A DNA stretch of 64,000 nucleotides from NCBI RefSeq assembly GCF_002007645.1, contig NZ_CP019791.1:4022593-4086592 (forward strand), read 5' to 3'. The notes below the pieces were generated by a model. The model did no database searches and was not told the DNA's origin. It worked only from the letters and a program-made list of their open reading frames with translations. Both the position numbers and the translations under genes were made by a program. This DNA is from Anaerohalosphaera lusitana (lineage in GTDB: Bacteria > Planctomycetota > Phycisphaerae > Sedimentisphaerales > Anaerohalosphaeraceae). This document shows positions 9,100 through 17,138 of this stretch, piece after piece. The first letter of the stretch is position 1; each line of letters opens with the position of its first letter.

Positions 9100-9723
9100 C
9101 TAACGCGTCGAAGTTGGGTCAAAAGTGGAACTTTTTATGACCTCTGCTGCGGTGCTGAACGGGTTGGGCTCGCCTCCCTGCCATTCACTACCCAGCCGCT
9201 CCAGTTCCGGCAATGCCTCTTGGGCCCCCATATCGGACAGCAATTTCGCCGCCGCGATCTTGTCGCCGAAGCTGCCGTTTTGCAGAATTTCAACCAGACC
9301 ATCTATATCTTTTGACTGCAGCATTTCCTCCAGCCGACCGTTTTCCGAATCAACCGAATCTTCATAACCCACTTCTGTTTCCGCCTCCTTCAATCTGGCC
9401 GAAGGCATAAAGTCATACTTGAGGGATACCCCGCCGGCCGAATCGAGACTCGGTGCAGGCTCGGTATCCCAAACGAACCGCGTCGCGAGCTGGTGACCTA
9501 TCAGCAGAGCAAGCACACACGCCGCCAGACCTGCGGTTGCGGGGCTCAAAATAGCCCTTTTCGCCCTTTTGTGAAACCGCTCCCTGGGTCGCAGACGTAT
9601 GGCCGCGGGCTCGAACCGCTCCAGCATTTCGCTGCGCAGGGCCTCTTTGTGCTTCGCCCGGCCGGACGGCTCATCGCTTATCTTATCGAACAGCTCATTC
9701 AATTGTGATTCGCGGTCGTTCAT
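9100..9723 (-). CDS. membrane anti-sigma-like protein paired with ECF sigma
   Basis: A 207-residue protein with a cytoplasmic N-terminus of about 60 charged residues, one membrane helix (about 61-80) and an extracytoplasmic C-terminus. Residues about 130-200 read like a HEAT-type helical repeat (DGLVEILQNGSFGDKIAAAKLLSDMG...PNPFSTAAE). The start lies four bases after the stop of the ECF sigma gene, the usual layout for sigma/anti-sigma pairs. The C-terminal block aligns closely with residues about 138-195 of the large protein at 10559-14080, so the two are paralogues. No zinc anti-sigma (HxxxCxxC) motif is present. The anti-sigma role is inferred from position and topology. Confidence 0.65.
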   Translation of the reverse strand: MNDRESQLNELFDKISDEPSGRAKHKEALRSEMLERFEPAAIRLRPRERFHKRAKRAILSPATAGLAACVLALLIGHQLATRFVWDTEPAPSLDSAGGVSLKYDFMPSARLKEAETEVGYEDSVDSENGRLEEMLQSKDIDGLVEILQNGSFGDKIAAAKLLSDMGAQEALPELERLGSEWQGGEPNPFSTAAEVIKSSTFDPTSTR

Positions 9724-9727
9724 ACTC

Positions 9728-10321
9728 TCATTTTTGTTCCATTTGTGATTCCAGCTTCTTCTGCAGCTTTTTCAGGCTGCGATGCAGGGTCACCCGCACC
9801 GTCGACGCCCGGACGCCGACTATCTCGGCGATCTCGTCGAATGACATTTTCTCGAAAAATCTCAGCATTATTATGGATTGCTGCCTTGTTTTCAGCGATT
9901 TCAGCGCCTTTTGCACCTGCCGCCATTGCGGATAGGTGCTGTCTTCGCTGAGCTGTTCATCGTCTGCGTTTTCCGCCAGCAGCCGCAGGTGCCGATTGCG
10001 TCTGGCGGTCTTGCGGTAGTACGAATTGACCTCGTTTACCGCGATCGTGTATATCCACTTGCGAAAATCGGTCTCTCCATCGCCCTGAAAATGCTTTATC
10101 GACTTCGCGACCGAAACCCAGACAGCCGAGCAGATATCCTCCGCAACAGTCCTTGAACCGACCCGGTAGACGCAAAAGCGGAAAATCCGGTCGTAATAGC
10201 GGTCGTAAAGATGCGCGAGCGCGGACGGCTCGCGACAGGCAAGCTGAACGCACGCGTTCATGTCACTGCCGGTCATCTCACGAGTCAGCTTTATATCTGC
10301 GTTGGAAAGCATCTGCAGCAA
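9728..10321 (-). CDS. ECF RNA polymerase sigma factor
   Basis: A 197-residue sigma-70-family protein. Region 2 is visible as LYDRYYDRIFRFCVYRVGSRTVAEDICSAVWVSVAKSI...FRKWIYTIAVNEVNSYYRK, and region 4 as LKTRQQSIIMLRFFEKMSFDEIAEIVGVRASTVRVTLHRSLKKLQ. It should direct RNA polymerase to a small regulon in response to a signal passed by the downstream anti-sigma-like protein. It is about 40% identical by eye to the second sigma at 14077-14640. Confidence 0.93.
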   Translation of the reverse strand: MLQMLSNADIKLTREMTGSDMNACVQLACREPSALAHLYDRYYDRIFRFCVYRVGSRTVAEDICSAVWVSVAKSIKHFQGDGETDFRKWIYTIAVNEVNSYYRKTARRNRHLRLLAENADDEQLSEDSTYPQWRQVQKALKSLKTRQQSIIMLRFFEKMSFDEIAEIVGVRASTVRVTLHRSLKKLQKKLESQMEQK

Positions 10322-10474
10322 TCATCCTCTAATCGGTTCACCATCCGCAAACAACAATGCGCAAGCCGGGCATTTGTTACGAAAAATTTTCATAAAAAAC
10401 TCCGCACCGCCAAAGACCGCCCAAAAGTGCATAAAGCGTCCTGTGAGCACATTTTCTGTCTAGGGCCCGTAAAA

Positions 10475-10522
10475 CAAAAAAATCCACCGCCAGGCCATTA
10501 AAAAAACCGCCCAGCGATGGAT
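10475..10522 (-). terminator. rho-independent terminator after the large fusion gene
   Basis: On the minus strand ATCCATCGC (from 10522 down to 10514) pairs with GCGGTGGAT (10490-10482), one T-G wobble in nine pairs, followed by seven T residues. It lies about 40 bases beyond the stop of the gene ending at 10559. Confidence 0.8.
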
Positions 10523-10558
10523 CCATTATATCATGCAACAGCACCCAGCAAAAGAAAA

Positions 10559-13500
10559 TCAATAAATATCCGCAGTCTCCAAATACCCCGCAATCTCGCC
10601 AGGCTGAACATCTACCGCAACAATCCGCCCATCCGGCCCGATGATTACTGTGTACGGCAGACCACTGCTGTCATAATCGAATGCGATTTTGGAACGATTA
10701 TTCGGCGTCCTGCCATAAATACCTGGAAGGGTGCAGTCCTTTATCATTTTTTCTCGCATGTACTGCCAGGGAACAAGCTCCGCCGCGACATTGATAATCT
10801 GAACATCATTACGAGCACTAATTCCCTCGAGAGCGGGCTTAAGGGTAGCCATTTTTTCCGGCTGATCAATGTTCAAGTAGGGATTCGTGAATGTAAGAAC
10901 CACATGCTTACCATAGTAGTCACTTGATCTGATCAAACCGGACTTTTTCAGGGCAGGGACTTCAAAATATGGAGCCTTCTGTCCGGGTTCAAGCGGCGCC
11001 GGACGGCAGTGCAGGGTTCCAATGTCAATGGGGGTGTCTAGCTCTTCTATTGATTCGTATTCCGGCACTTCGATGATGGCGGAAGCTTTCATGAATTCGT
11101 TGCCGTAGTCCGGAACGTACCTGTCAAAAGTACTATCTGCCCAAGGTTCTGCAGAAAATGTCAAGCGATAACGGCCGGGCAAAAAGTTTGGCTGCTGAAA
11201 TATTCCATCTTCGTTCAGCTTTATGACTGAATAGTTTCTATCAAAAGCGTAATGCCGCTCAATTCTGGTACGCCACTCTTTTCCTTCTTGCGAACTAATG
11301 AAACTACCGAACCATTTCATAGTATCAAGAAAACTCATTGATTCGACGCCTGTCGGCACAGGGATTTCATCTGATGGAATTGCATCTGCGGTAAAGACCT
11401 GCTCTATGTTCAGACTACCTCTACCAGTTTCGTAACCAAAGGGATCGCCATTTACATCCAGTACCTGGCCTTTAATCGTAAAGCCAGTTCCGCCGAGAAC
11501 AACCTCATGCGTTTTGCCCGCTTCAACATCGACTTCAACTCTAGGCTCAACCAGTATACGCGCTTTACCCGCAAAAAGACCATCAAATTCAAACTGCCCA
11601 TCCTCATCAGTTGTTGCAGAATACCGCAAGTTAAGAAAATCCTCCCTGGGAACAATACTGTATGGATAATCCACCCCAATGTTTTTCTTAGCTGCTGGCT
11701 TTGCCCCCTCATAGTAAGAGCCTCTAATCCTTGCATACGGTCTTAGCGTAATAATGTCACCATGCCCGCCATTTGGCAGTTCCCTAGAATGCAGGTGCGC
11801 ATAACCGGAGTCGTGAACTATTACGATTTCATAGTCGCCTTCTACAGGATCAAAGTGAAACTGTCCGTCACTGTCAGTGACTATATTTGGATGATATCTC
11901 AAGCGACTCTCATTAAACTCATTATTTATCATGTAAAGAGCTGACTGGAGCAGGATGGCTCGGACCCCTGCCACTGGTTCACCATCCATATTTAGCACCT
12001 GACAATCAATCCCGGAATCCGCTACCATTTCAAATACAAGTTCAACGTCCTGTTCACCGAGGGTGACTTCTCTCGAGGTCAACGGCTTGCAACCTTCAGC
12101 TAGTACCGTAATTTTGAAGCTTTCGCCTTCGGTGAATTTTGTTTCGAAACAGCCATCGGATGATCGCACATCTTCCGAACTGTGAATCGAATGGCCTTGA
12201 TGTCTGCGAATAGAAAAATTCCTAATCGGTTGCCCGGTCTGCCAGTTCACCACTTTGCCGTGGACTCTTATTTGTGGGTGAATGACAAACTCGTACCCAT
12301 TTTCAGAAGGTGTAATGCCTTCTATCTCCCGCTTCAAATAACCATCAGCTTCTACTATGAGTTCTATCTGATCCGGAGGTGCATCTTTCCACGCGAACCT
12401 GCCAGTGGCATCTGTCTTGGTTTTCCAGTCCAGGCTTTGCAGGTCATGATACCATTCATTTCGCCATTTACCCGCACTTACCTTTGCTTCCGAGATGGGA
12501 TTGCCATCCGGGTCTACAACTCGGCCGTGAATAGTATTGCCCGGCTTCAGAACAAACTTTACTTCGGCATTGGGCTTTTTAAAACTAACTTTTTTAAGGT
12601 CAGGTGCATAACCGTCCGCTGAAACTGTCACAAATTGCATTCGCTCCGACTTACGAATTTCTATGTCATCAAATTTGAATCGGCCACTTTGATCCGTATA
12701 CATTCGATGCTTACGGTCTCTGTTAAAATAATAGGCACCTAATTGAACTCGTGCATTCGGAATTGGACTGCCGTTTTCATTTACTACAAGACCGCTTAGA
12801 GTATATTTGTCCTCCAAATCCATTTTGTATTCTCGGTTACGCAGCGCTGCAAAATCCTGGGCAACGGTAGTACCTCGCTCAGAAGTCTGATAGTTGGAAT
12901 GCTTCAATGTAAACTCGATCAATTGCAGCTCAGCCGGTACACCGCTAAATTCCCATTTTCCATTGCTGTTAGATTTAACCTCTTCGTATACATCGATTTC
13001 GGGACTGTCTAAATGTTCCTCATGATTGATTTCAACTGTAACGTGTACATTGGCAATCGGCTCATCTCTTTCATTTAGAATTATCCCGCCTATAGTGCTA
13101 GCCGGTTCCATTTCGTACACGACCTCTAATGGTTCGACGCCAGGTGAGTTTTCTTCAGTCAAACAGAACAGCATTCGCACAAAGCCATTTTTACGCGCCC
13201 AGACCTTTAGAACCTCATCTTCATCTCGCTTCCAGCGAAGGTCACATCGGCCGTCCGAATTCGTCCAGGCGGCTGACCCAGAAGCTTCGACCCAGACAGT
13301 AGCCTTTTCCAGAGGCAGGCCGGTTTGTTTTTCTGTTACGAGGACTCGGACGAGGCGGCCTTTTTGGGGGTTGGTGATTTTGTTTTCGGTCGCGTCCTTA
13401 TTACTCTCTGATTTGGCGGTGGTTGTATCATCTCTAGCTGATTTGTTGACGGTCTCATCTGACAGGCTGTTGGGCTGGGGTTCTGGTTGCTTTTTTTGCA

Positions 13501-14080
13501 GTTTTTCTGCTGCTGCTGCGAAGGGGTTTGGGCTGTCGCCGGTGTAGTTTTGGGCGGCTTTTTGCAGGGGTTTTATTGCTTTGTCGCTGCCGAGGTCTGC
13601 GAGGTAGGCGGCGGAGGCGGTTTTTGCGTCTTCGCTGCCGGTTTCTAGTAGGTCGATCAGGCCATCGACGTCGTGGTTGGCGTAGAATCGGGCTGCGAGT
13701 TCGAGCTGGTCCTCGCCAGCGTCGGGCTGGTCTTTTGCTGCGATGTCTTTTTCCGGCGTATCTTCGGGCCGGGCCCCGGCGGCGTCGGTGGTGCGGGTCG
13801 GCGGGTCGGTTGCGATGTTCTGACGATCCGCGGTTTCGTTGTTTGCAAGCAGGTTTACGGCGGTGAGTACGGCTGCTATGAAGATAGCGGCGGCTGCGTA
13901 TTTTGTGATCGGGCTTGTCATTATCTGCCTCCAGACCTTACGAAAACCTCTCGGGGCGGGCGCGGAGGCGAACTCGGCGAGCATCCGGCTGCGAAGCTCG
14001 GAGCTGAACGCCTGGCGCGGCTGATCGTCGAGTTCGAGCCGGGCTATGCGATCTTCAAATTTTCGCTCGGGCGTCTTCAT
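10559..14080 (-). CDS. anti-sigma-like/CarboxypepD-regulatory repeats/thioredoxin-like fusion
   Basis: A 1173-residue protein. Residues 1-57 are charged, 58-79 form a membrane helix, and about 120-195 resemble the HEAT-like part of the 207-residue anti-sigma-like protein at 9100-9723. After a polar linker come about eight carboxypeptidase-regulatory-like (beta-sandwich) repeats, for example LSGLVVNENGSPIPNARV, IHGRVVDPDGNPISEAKV and IKGQVLDVNGDPFGYETG. The last ~150 residues (APLEPGQKAPYFEVPAL...GLPYTVIIGPDGRIVAV) have the TlpA/AhpC thioredoxin-like pattern, but at the active-site position the sequence is TFTNPYLNIDQ, with no cysteines, so redox chemistry is unlikely. The gene overlaps the upstream ECF sigma by four bases. 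A role as a surface-sensing anti-sigma protein is inferred. Confidence 0.75.
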   Translation of the reverse strand: MKTPERKFEDRIARLELDDQPRQAFSSELRSRMLAEFASAPAPRGFRKVWRQIMTSPITKYAAAAIFIAAVLTAVNLLANNETADRQNIATDPPTRTTDAAGARPEDTPEKDIAAKDQPDAGEDQLELAARFYANHDVDGLIDLLETGSEDAKTASAAYLADLGSDKAIKPLQKAAQNYTGDSPNPFAAAAEKLQKKQPEPQPNSLSDETVNKSARDDTTTAKSESNKDATENKITNPQKGRLVRVLVTEKQTGLPLEKATVWVEASGSAAWTNSDGRCDLRWKRDEDEVLKVWARKNGFVRMLFCLTEENSPGVEPLEVVYEMEPASTIGGIILNERDEPIANVHVTVEINHEEHLDSPEIDVYEEVKSNSNGKWEFSGVPAELQLIEFTLKHSNYQTSERGTTVAQDFAALRNREYKMDLEDKYTLSGLVVNENGSPIPNARVQLGAYYFNRDRKHRMYTDQSGRFKFDDIEIRKSERMQFVTVSADGYAPDLKKVSFKKPNAEVKFVLKPGNTIHGRVVDPDGNPISEAKVSAGKWRNEWYHDLQSLDWKTKTDATGRFAWKDAPPDQIELIVEADGYLKREIEGITPSENGYEFVIHPQIRVHGKVVNWQTGQPIRNFSIRRHQGHSIHSSEDVRSSDGCFETKFTEGESFKITVLAEGCKPLTSREVTLGEQDVELVFEMVADSGIDCQVLNMDGEPVAGVRAILLQSALYMINNEFNESRLRYHPNIVTDSDGQFHFDPVEGDYEIVIVHDSGYAHLHSRELPNGGHGDIITLRPYARIRGSYYEGAKPAAKKNIGVDYPYSIVPREDFLNLRYSATTDEDGQFEFDGLFAGKARILVEPRVEVDVEAGKTHEVVLGGTGFTIKGQVLDVNGDPFGYETGRGSLNIEQVFTADAIPSDEIPVPTGVESMSFLDTMKWFGSFISSQEGKEWRTRIERHYAFDRNYSVIKLNEDGIFQQPNFLPGRYRLTFSAEPWADSTFDRYVPDYGNEFMKASAIIEVPEYESIEELDTPIDIGTLHCRPAPLEPGQKAPYFEVPALKKSGLIRSSDYYGKHVVLTFTNPYLNIDQPEKMATLKPALEGISARNDVQIINVAAELVPWQYMREKMIKDCTLPGIYGRTPNNRSKIAFDYDSSGLPYTVIIGPDGRIVAVDVQPGEIAGYLETADIY

Positions 14081-14640
14081 CGATCTTCCCCGTAGTGGTT
14101 TTCGAGTATTCGGTTGAGTTTTTTCAGACTTCGGTGCAGCATCACGCGTACGGTTGCTGTCCGTTTGCCCACGATGGCGGCGATCTCTTCGAAGGACATA
14201 TCCTCAAAGAACCGCAGCGTGACAATGGTCTGGCAGATAGGCTTTAGTTGACATATGGCTGAGTGAACGGCTGAAAAGTCCTGCTCAACGGCTGGTTCGT
14301 CGGCTGTGTCCGGTGCTGTCTGGGCGACGATCTTCAGTCGCCGTTTTGAACTGTTTTTCTTTCTAAAATACGTATTGACCTGGTTGATGGCGATGGCGTA
14401 GAGCCAGCGGCGGAACTCGGTTTCGGTGGTGCCATCGAAGGTGCGTATCTGTCGGGCGACCGCGAGCCAGGCCGTGGAAGCGATGTCCTCGGCGGCGGTT
14501 CGGCAGTTGACCCGGTGCATGCAGAACCGGTAGATCGGACGATGATAGCGGTCGTACAGCCGCCCAAGCGCCGGCGCATCCGTGCGGGCCTGCTGTACTA
14601 CGCTGTCAAAATCGTGTTCGATTTTCGTCTCTGTCTGCAT
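14077..14640 (-). CDS. ECF RNA polymerase sigma factor (second cassette)
   Basis: A 187-residue ECF sigma with region 2 (LYDRYHRPIYRFCMHRVNCRTAAEDIASTAWLAVARQIRTF...RRWLYAIAINQVNTYFRKK) and region 4 (QTIVTLRFFEDMSFEEIAAIVGKRTATVRVMLHRSLKKLNRIL). Its stop overlaps the start of the large fusion gene by four bases, which suggests coupled translation. It is a paralogue of the sigma at 9728-10321. Confidence 0.93.
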   Translation of the reverse strand: MQTETKIEHDFDSVVQQARTDAPALGRLYDRYHRPIYRFCMHRVNCRTAAEDIASTAWLAVARQIRTFDGTTETEFRRWLYAIAINQVNTYFRKKNSSKRRLKIVAQTAPDTADEPAVEQDFSAVHSAICQLKPICQTIVTLRFFEDMSFEEIAAIVGKRTATVRVMLHRSLKKLNRILENHYGEDR

Positions 14641-14746
14641 GCGGTTTTCGATTTTCAGTGCTTCGTTCTAAGCCATTGCATCAACCATTGTCGGTATACA
14701 GATCGCGATGGAGGGCAAAACGTTACAAATTATGCCGGAAAATCAT

Positions 14747-14781
14747 AAAAAAATCGAGCCCGTACTATGACGGAGCTCGAT
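14747..14781 (-). terminator. rho-independent terminator after mscS
   Basis: On the minus strand ATCGAGCTCCGT (14781 downward) pairs with ACGGGCTCGAT (ending 14753) around a short loop with one unpaired base, followed by seven T residues. It lies just past the MscS stop at 14819. Confidence 0.8.
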
Positions 14782-14818
14782 TTTGGACTCGGCAACTGAT
14801 TTAACTTTACATTTTCGC

Positions 14819-15736
14819 TCAGTCGCTGGCGTTTTCTTTTGTCTTTTGGAGCACTTGGAGGTCGAAGGGTTTTGTGGCTTCGCCGGCGTAGAGTGAGACG
14901 TGGGGGAACGGGATCTCGATGTCTTTTTCGTCGAATGCGAGCTTGATGCGGCGGTTGAATTCCCGGCCGGTCTTCCACTGCAGGATGGGCTTGGTCTTTA
15001 TGCGGCCCTTGATCATGACGGCACTGTCGCCGAAGCTGTCGACGCCGAAAATTTCCTCTTCACCGATCATTGCGGGGCCGAATTCGGGGTCCTCACGCAT
15101 TTCGGCGCAGACCTGCTTGATGACCTCGGTGACGCGGTCGGTGTTTTCCTTATATGCGACGCCGATGTTGAAGACGTGGGCGGACCATTCGTTTGTCATG
15201 TTGGCGAGGGTGTTTATGGTGCCGTTGGGGAATACGTGCACAACGCCCGAGAGGTCGCGGAGGACGGTGGTGCGGAAGTTGATCTGTTCGACCAGGCCGC
15301 CGGTGCCGTTGATAATTGCGACGTCGCCGACGCGGATCTGGTTTTCGAGGATGATGAAAAAGCCGCTGATGACGTCACGGACGAGGTTCTGTGCACCGAA
15401 ACCTACGGCCAGGCCCAGGATACCGGCACCGGCAAGGATGGGGCCTATCTCGACATTAAGTTCGCCGAGCACTATGACCAGGGCGACAACCCAGACGGCA
15501 ATATAGACGCCTCGCTTGATGAGCTTTATGAGCGTTCCGATGCGTTTGGCGGATTCGCTGGGCGGTTCGCCCTCTACCTCGTTTTTCTTGATCAGGCGAT
15601 TTTCGAGCCGATCGAGCAGCTTTGAGAATATCAGTTGAGCGATCAGGGCCAGTATAACCGTAACGAGAATTCCGCCTGCAGCTTCTAGAACTGCCTGGAG
15701 GTCGAATGCTTCTTTGATCTTTTCCCAAAATGCCAT
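14819..15736 (-). CDS. MscS-family mechanosensitive ion channel
   Basis: A 305-residue protein. Three N-terminal hydrophobic segments are followed by the MscS pore and beta domain: AGILGLAVGFGAQNLVRDVISGFFIILENQIRVGDVAIINGTGGLVEQINFRTTVLRDLSGVVHVFPNGTI. The C-terminal alpha-beta domain ends with EIPFPHVSLY, typical of the family. It should open under membrane tension to release solutes during osmotic downshock. The start has AAGGAG upstream. It is monocistronic, with its own terminator. Confidence 0.93.
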   Translation of the reverse strand: MAFWEKIKEAFDLQAVLEAAGGILVTVILALIAQLIFSKLLDRLENRLIKKNEVEGEPPSESAKRIGTLIKLIKRGVYIAVWVVALVIVLGELNVEIGPILAGAGILGLAVGFGAQNLVRDVISGFFIILENQIRVGDVAIINGTGGLVEQINFRTTVLRDLSGVVHVFPNGTINTLANMTNEWSAHVFNIGVAYKENTDRVTEVIKQVCAEMREDPEFGPAMIGEEEIFGVDSFGDSAVMIKGRIKTKPILQWKTGREFNRRIKLAFDEKDIEIPFPHVSLYAGEATKPFDLQVLQKTKENASD

Positions 15737-15967
15737 AGTTGTCTCCTTCGTAAAAACCGATGGTTAAATCAGCGATCCGCCCGTATTTTTCGGGCCCGAT
15801 TCTCCTATAATAACGCAAGGGTTTGCCGTTATTAAGGTTAATTTTTCGGCTTATAGACAAGATTTTTCGGTTTTTTGGCAGAAGAGGGGCATTTTGAGTG
15901 TTGAGGTTTGCAGAACTGTGGTAAAGGCTTATAATCTGCCGGCGAAAGTTTTTGACAGGGAAAGATC

Positions 15968-17125
15968 ATGAAAAAACGGATTTTTATCAGTGCATGCGAG
16001 CCGAGTGCGGAGCTGCACTGCGCGAATTTGATAGATACGGTTAACGCGAAGGTCGCTGCGAACGAGAACGCCTACGATCACGTCACGGAGATCGAGTGGG
16101 TCGGGCTGGGCGGTGAGAAGATGAGCAGCGCGGGCTGCGAGCTGATCGAGAACACGGTCAGCCGGGCCGCGATGATATACAACGTGTTCGGACAGATCGG
16201 GTGGTACTGGAAGCTGATCGGCCGGGTCAAGCGGTATTTCAAGGAGAACAAGGTCGACCTGTGCATCGTGTGCGATTCGCCCGCGTTCAATTTTCACATT
16301 GCGCGGGCGGCGAAGAAGGCAGGCACGAAGGTGATGTTCTATGTCGCGCCGCAGTTGTGGGCATGGGCGCCGTGGCGGATCGGCAAGCTGCGGAGGCTGT
16401 GCGATAAGCTGGCGTGCATACTGCCGTTCGAGAAGGACTGGTTCGCGGCGCGCGGCGTGGATGCGGAGTTCGTGGGCAACCCGCTGCTCGATGAGCTGGA
16501 TGGGAATATCCGCGAGGCGTACAAGAATTACTTCGACTATGAGCCGGGGACCGCGAATGTGGCGTTGCTGCCGGGGTCGCGGGATGCGGAGATCGAGACG
16601 CTTTGGCCGGCGATGCAGGACGTAGGGCTGATGCTGCGTGAGAAGTGGCCGGGCGTGCGGTTTACGACAGCGGCGGTGAGCGAGGAAAAGCTGGCGGCGC
16701 TCAAGGAGATGCAGTTCGAGGAATTCGAGTGCGAGTACGTGATCGACGATGTGCCGGGATTGGCGAGGCGGAGCGATATGGCGATGGTGGCGAGCGGGTC
16801 GGCTACGCTGCAGGTCGCGGCGGCGGGGTGTCCGATGGTGATCATGTATCAGTCGAACCCGTGGATGTGGCATTTGATCGGGCGGTGGCTGATACGTACG
16901 AGGCACCTGTCGCTGGTGAATATACTCGCCAAGCGCGAGGCCGCGCCGGAATACATGCCGTACTTTCGCGATATCGAGCCGATATACGAGCGGTGCGTGG
17001 GGCTGCTGTCGTCGAAGAGCCGGCTGAACCGCATGAGCTCGGACATGATCGGAATAGCAGAGCCGATGGCGAAAACACACACCGCCAGCAGGGTCGCTGA
17101 GCTGGCGATCGAGATGCTGCAGTAA
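15968..17125 (+). CDS. lpxB: lipid-A-disaccharide synthase
   Basis: A 385-residue protein matching LpxB: FISACEPSAELHCANLI (usually SAGEASGD), WVGLGGEKMSSAGCELI, DSPAFNFHIARAAKKAGTKVMFYVAPQLWAWAPWRIGKL, FEKDWFAARGVDAEFVGNPLLDEL, LLPGSRDAEIETLWPAM and the acceptor/donor-site ASGSATLQVAAAGCPMVIMYQSNPW. It joins UDP-2,3-diacylglucosamine and lipid X to make the lipid A disaccharide, so this organism probably makes an LPS-type outer membrane. AGGG at 15957-15960 precedes the ATG. It stands alone here, convergent with the Lnt-like gene 13 bases away. Confidence 0.93.
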   Translation: MKKRIFISACEPSAELHCANLIDTVNAKVAANENAYDHVTEIEWVGLGGEKMSSAGCELIENTVSRAAMIYNVFGQIGWYWKLIGRVKRYFKENKVDLCIVCDSPAFNFHIARAAKKAGTKVMFYVAPQLWAWAPWRIGKLRRLCDKLACILPFEKDWFAARGVDAEFVGNPLLDELDGNIREAYKNYFDYEPGTANVALLPGSRDAEIETLWPAMQDVGLMLREKWPGVRFTTAAVSEEKLAALKEMQFEEFECEYVIDDVPGLARRSDMAMVASGSATLQVAAAGCPMVIMYQSNPWMWHLIGRWLIRTRHLSLVNILAKREAAPEYMPYFRDIEPIYERCVGLLSSKSRLNRMSSDMIGIAEPMAKTHTASRVAELAIEMLQ

Positions 17126-17138
17126 GTTCAAGTCGGAT

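Noticed and set aside
15929-17131. A 400-codon minus-strand frame opposite lpxB
   Set aside because: Antisense to a typical LpxB; rich in Arg, His, Pro and Gln with no family features.
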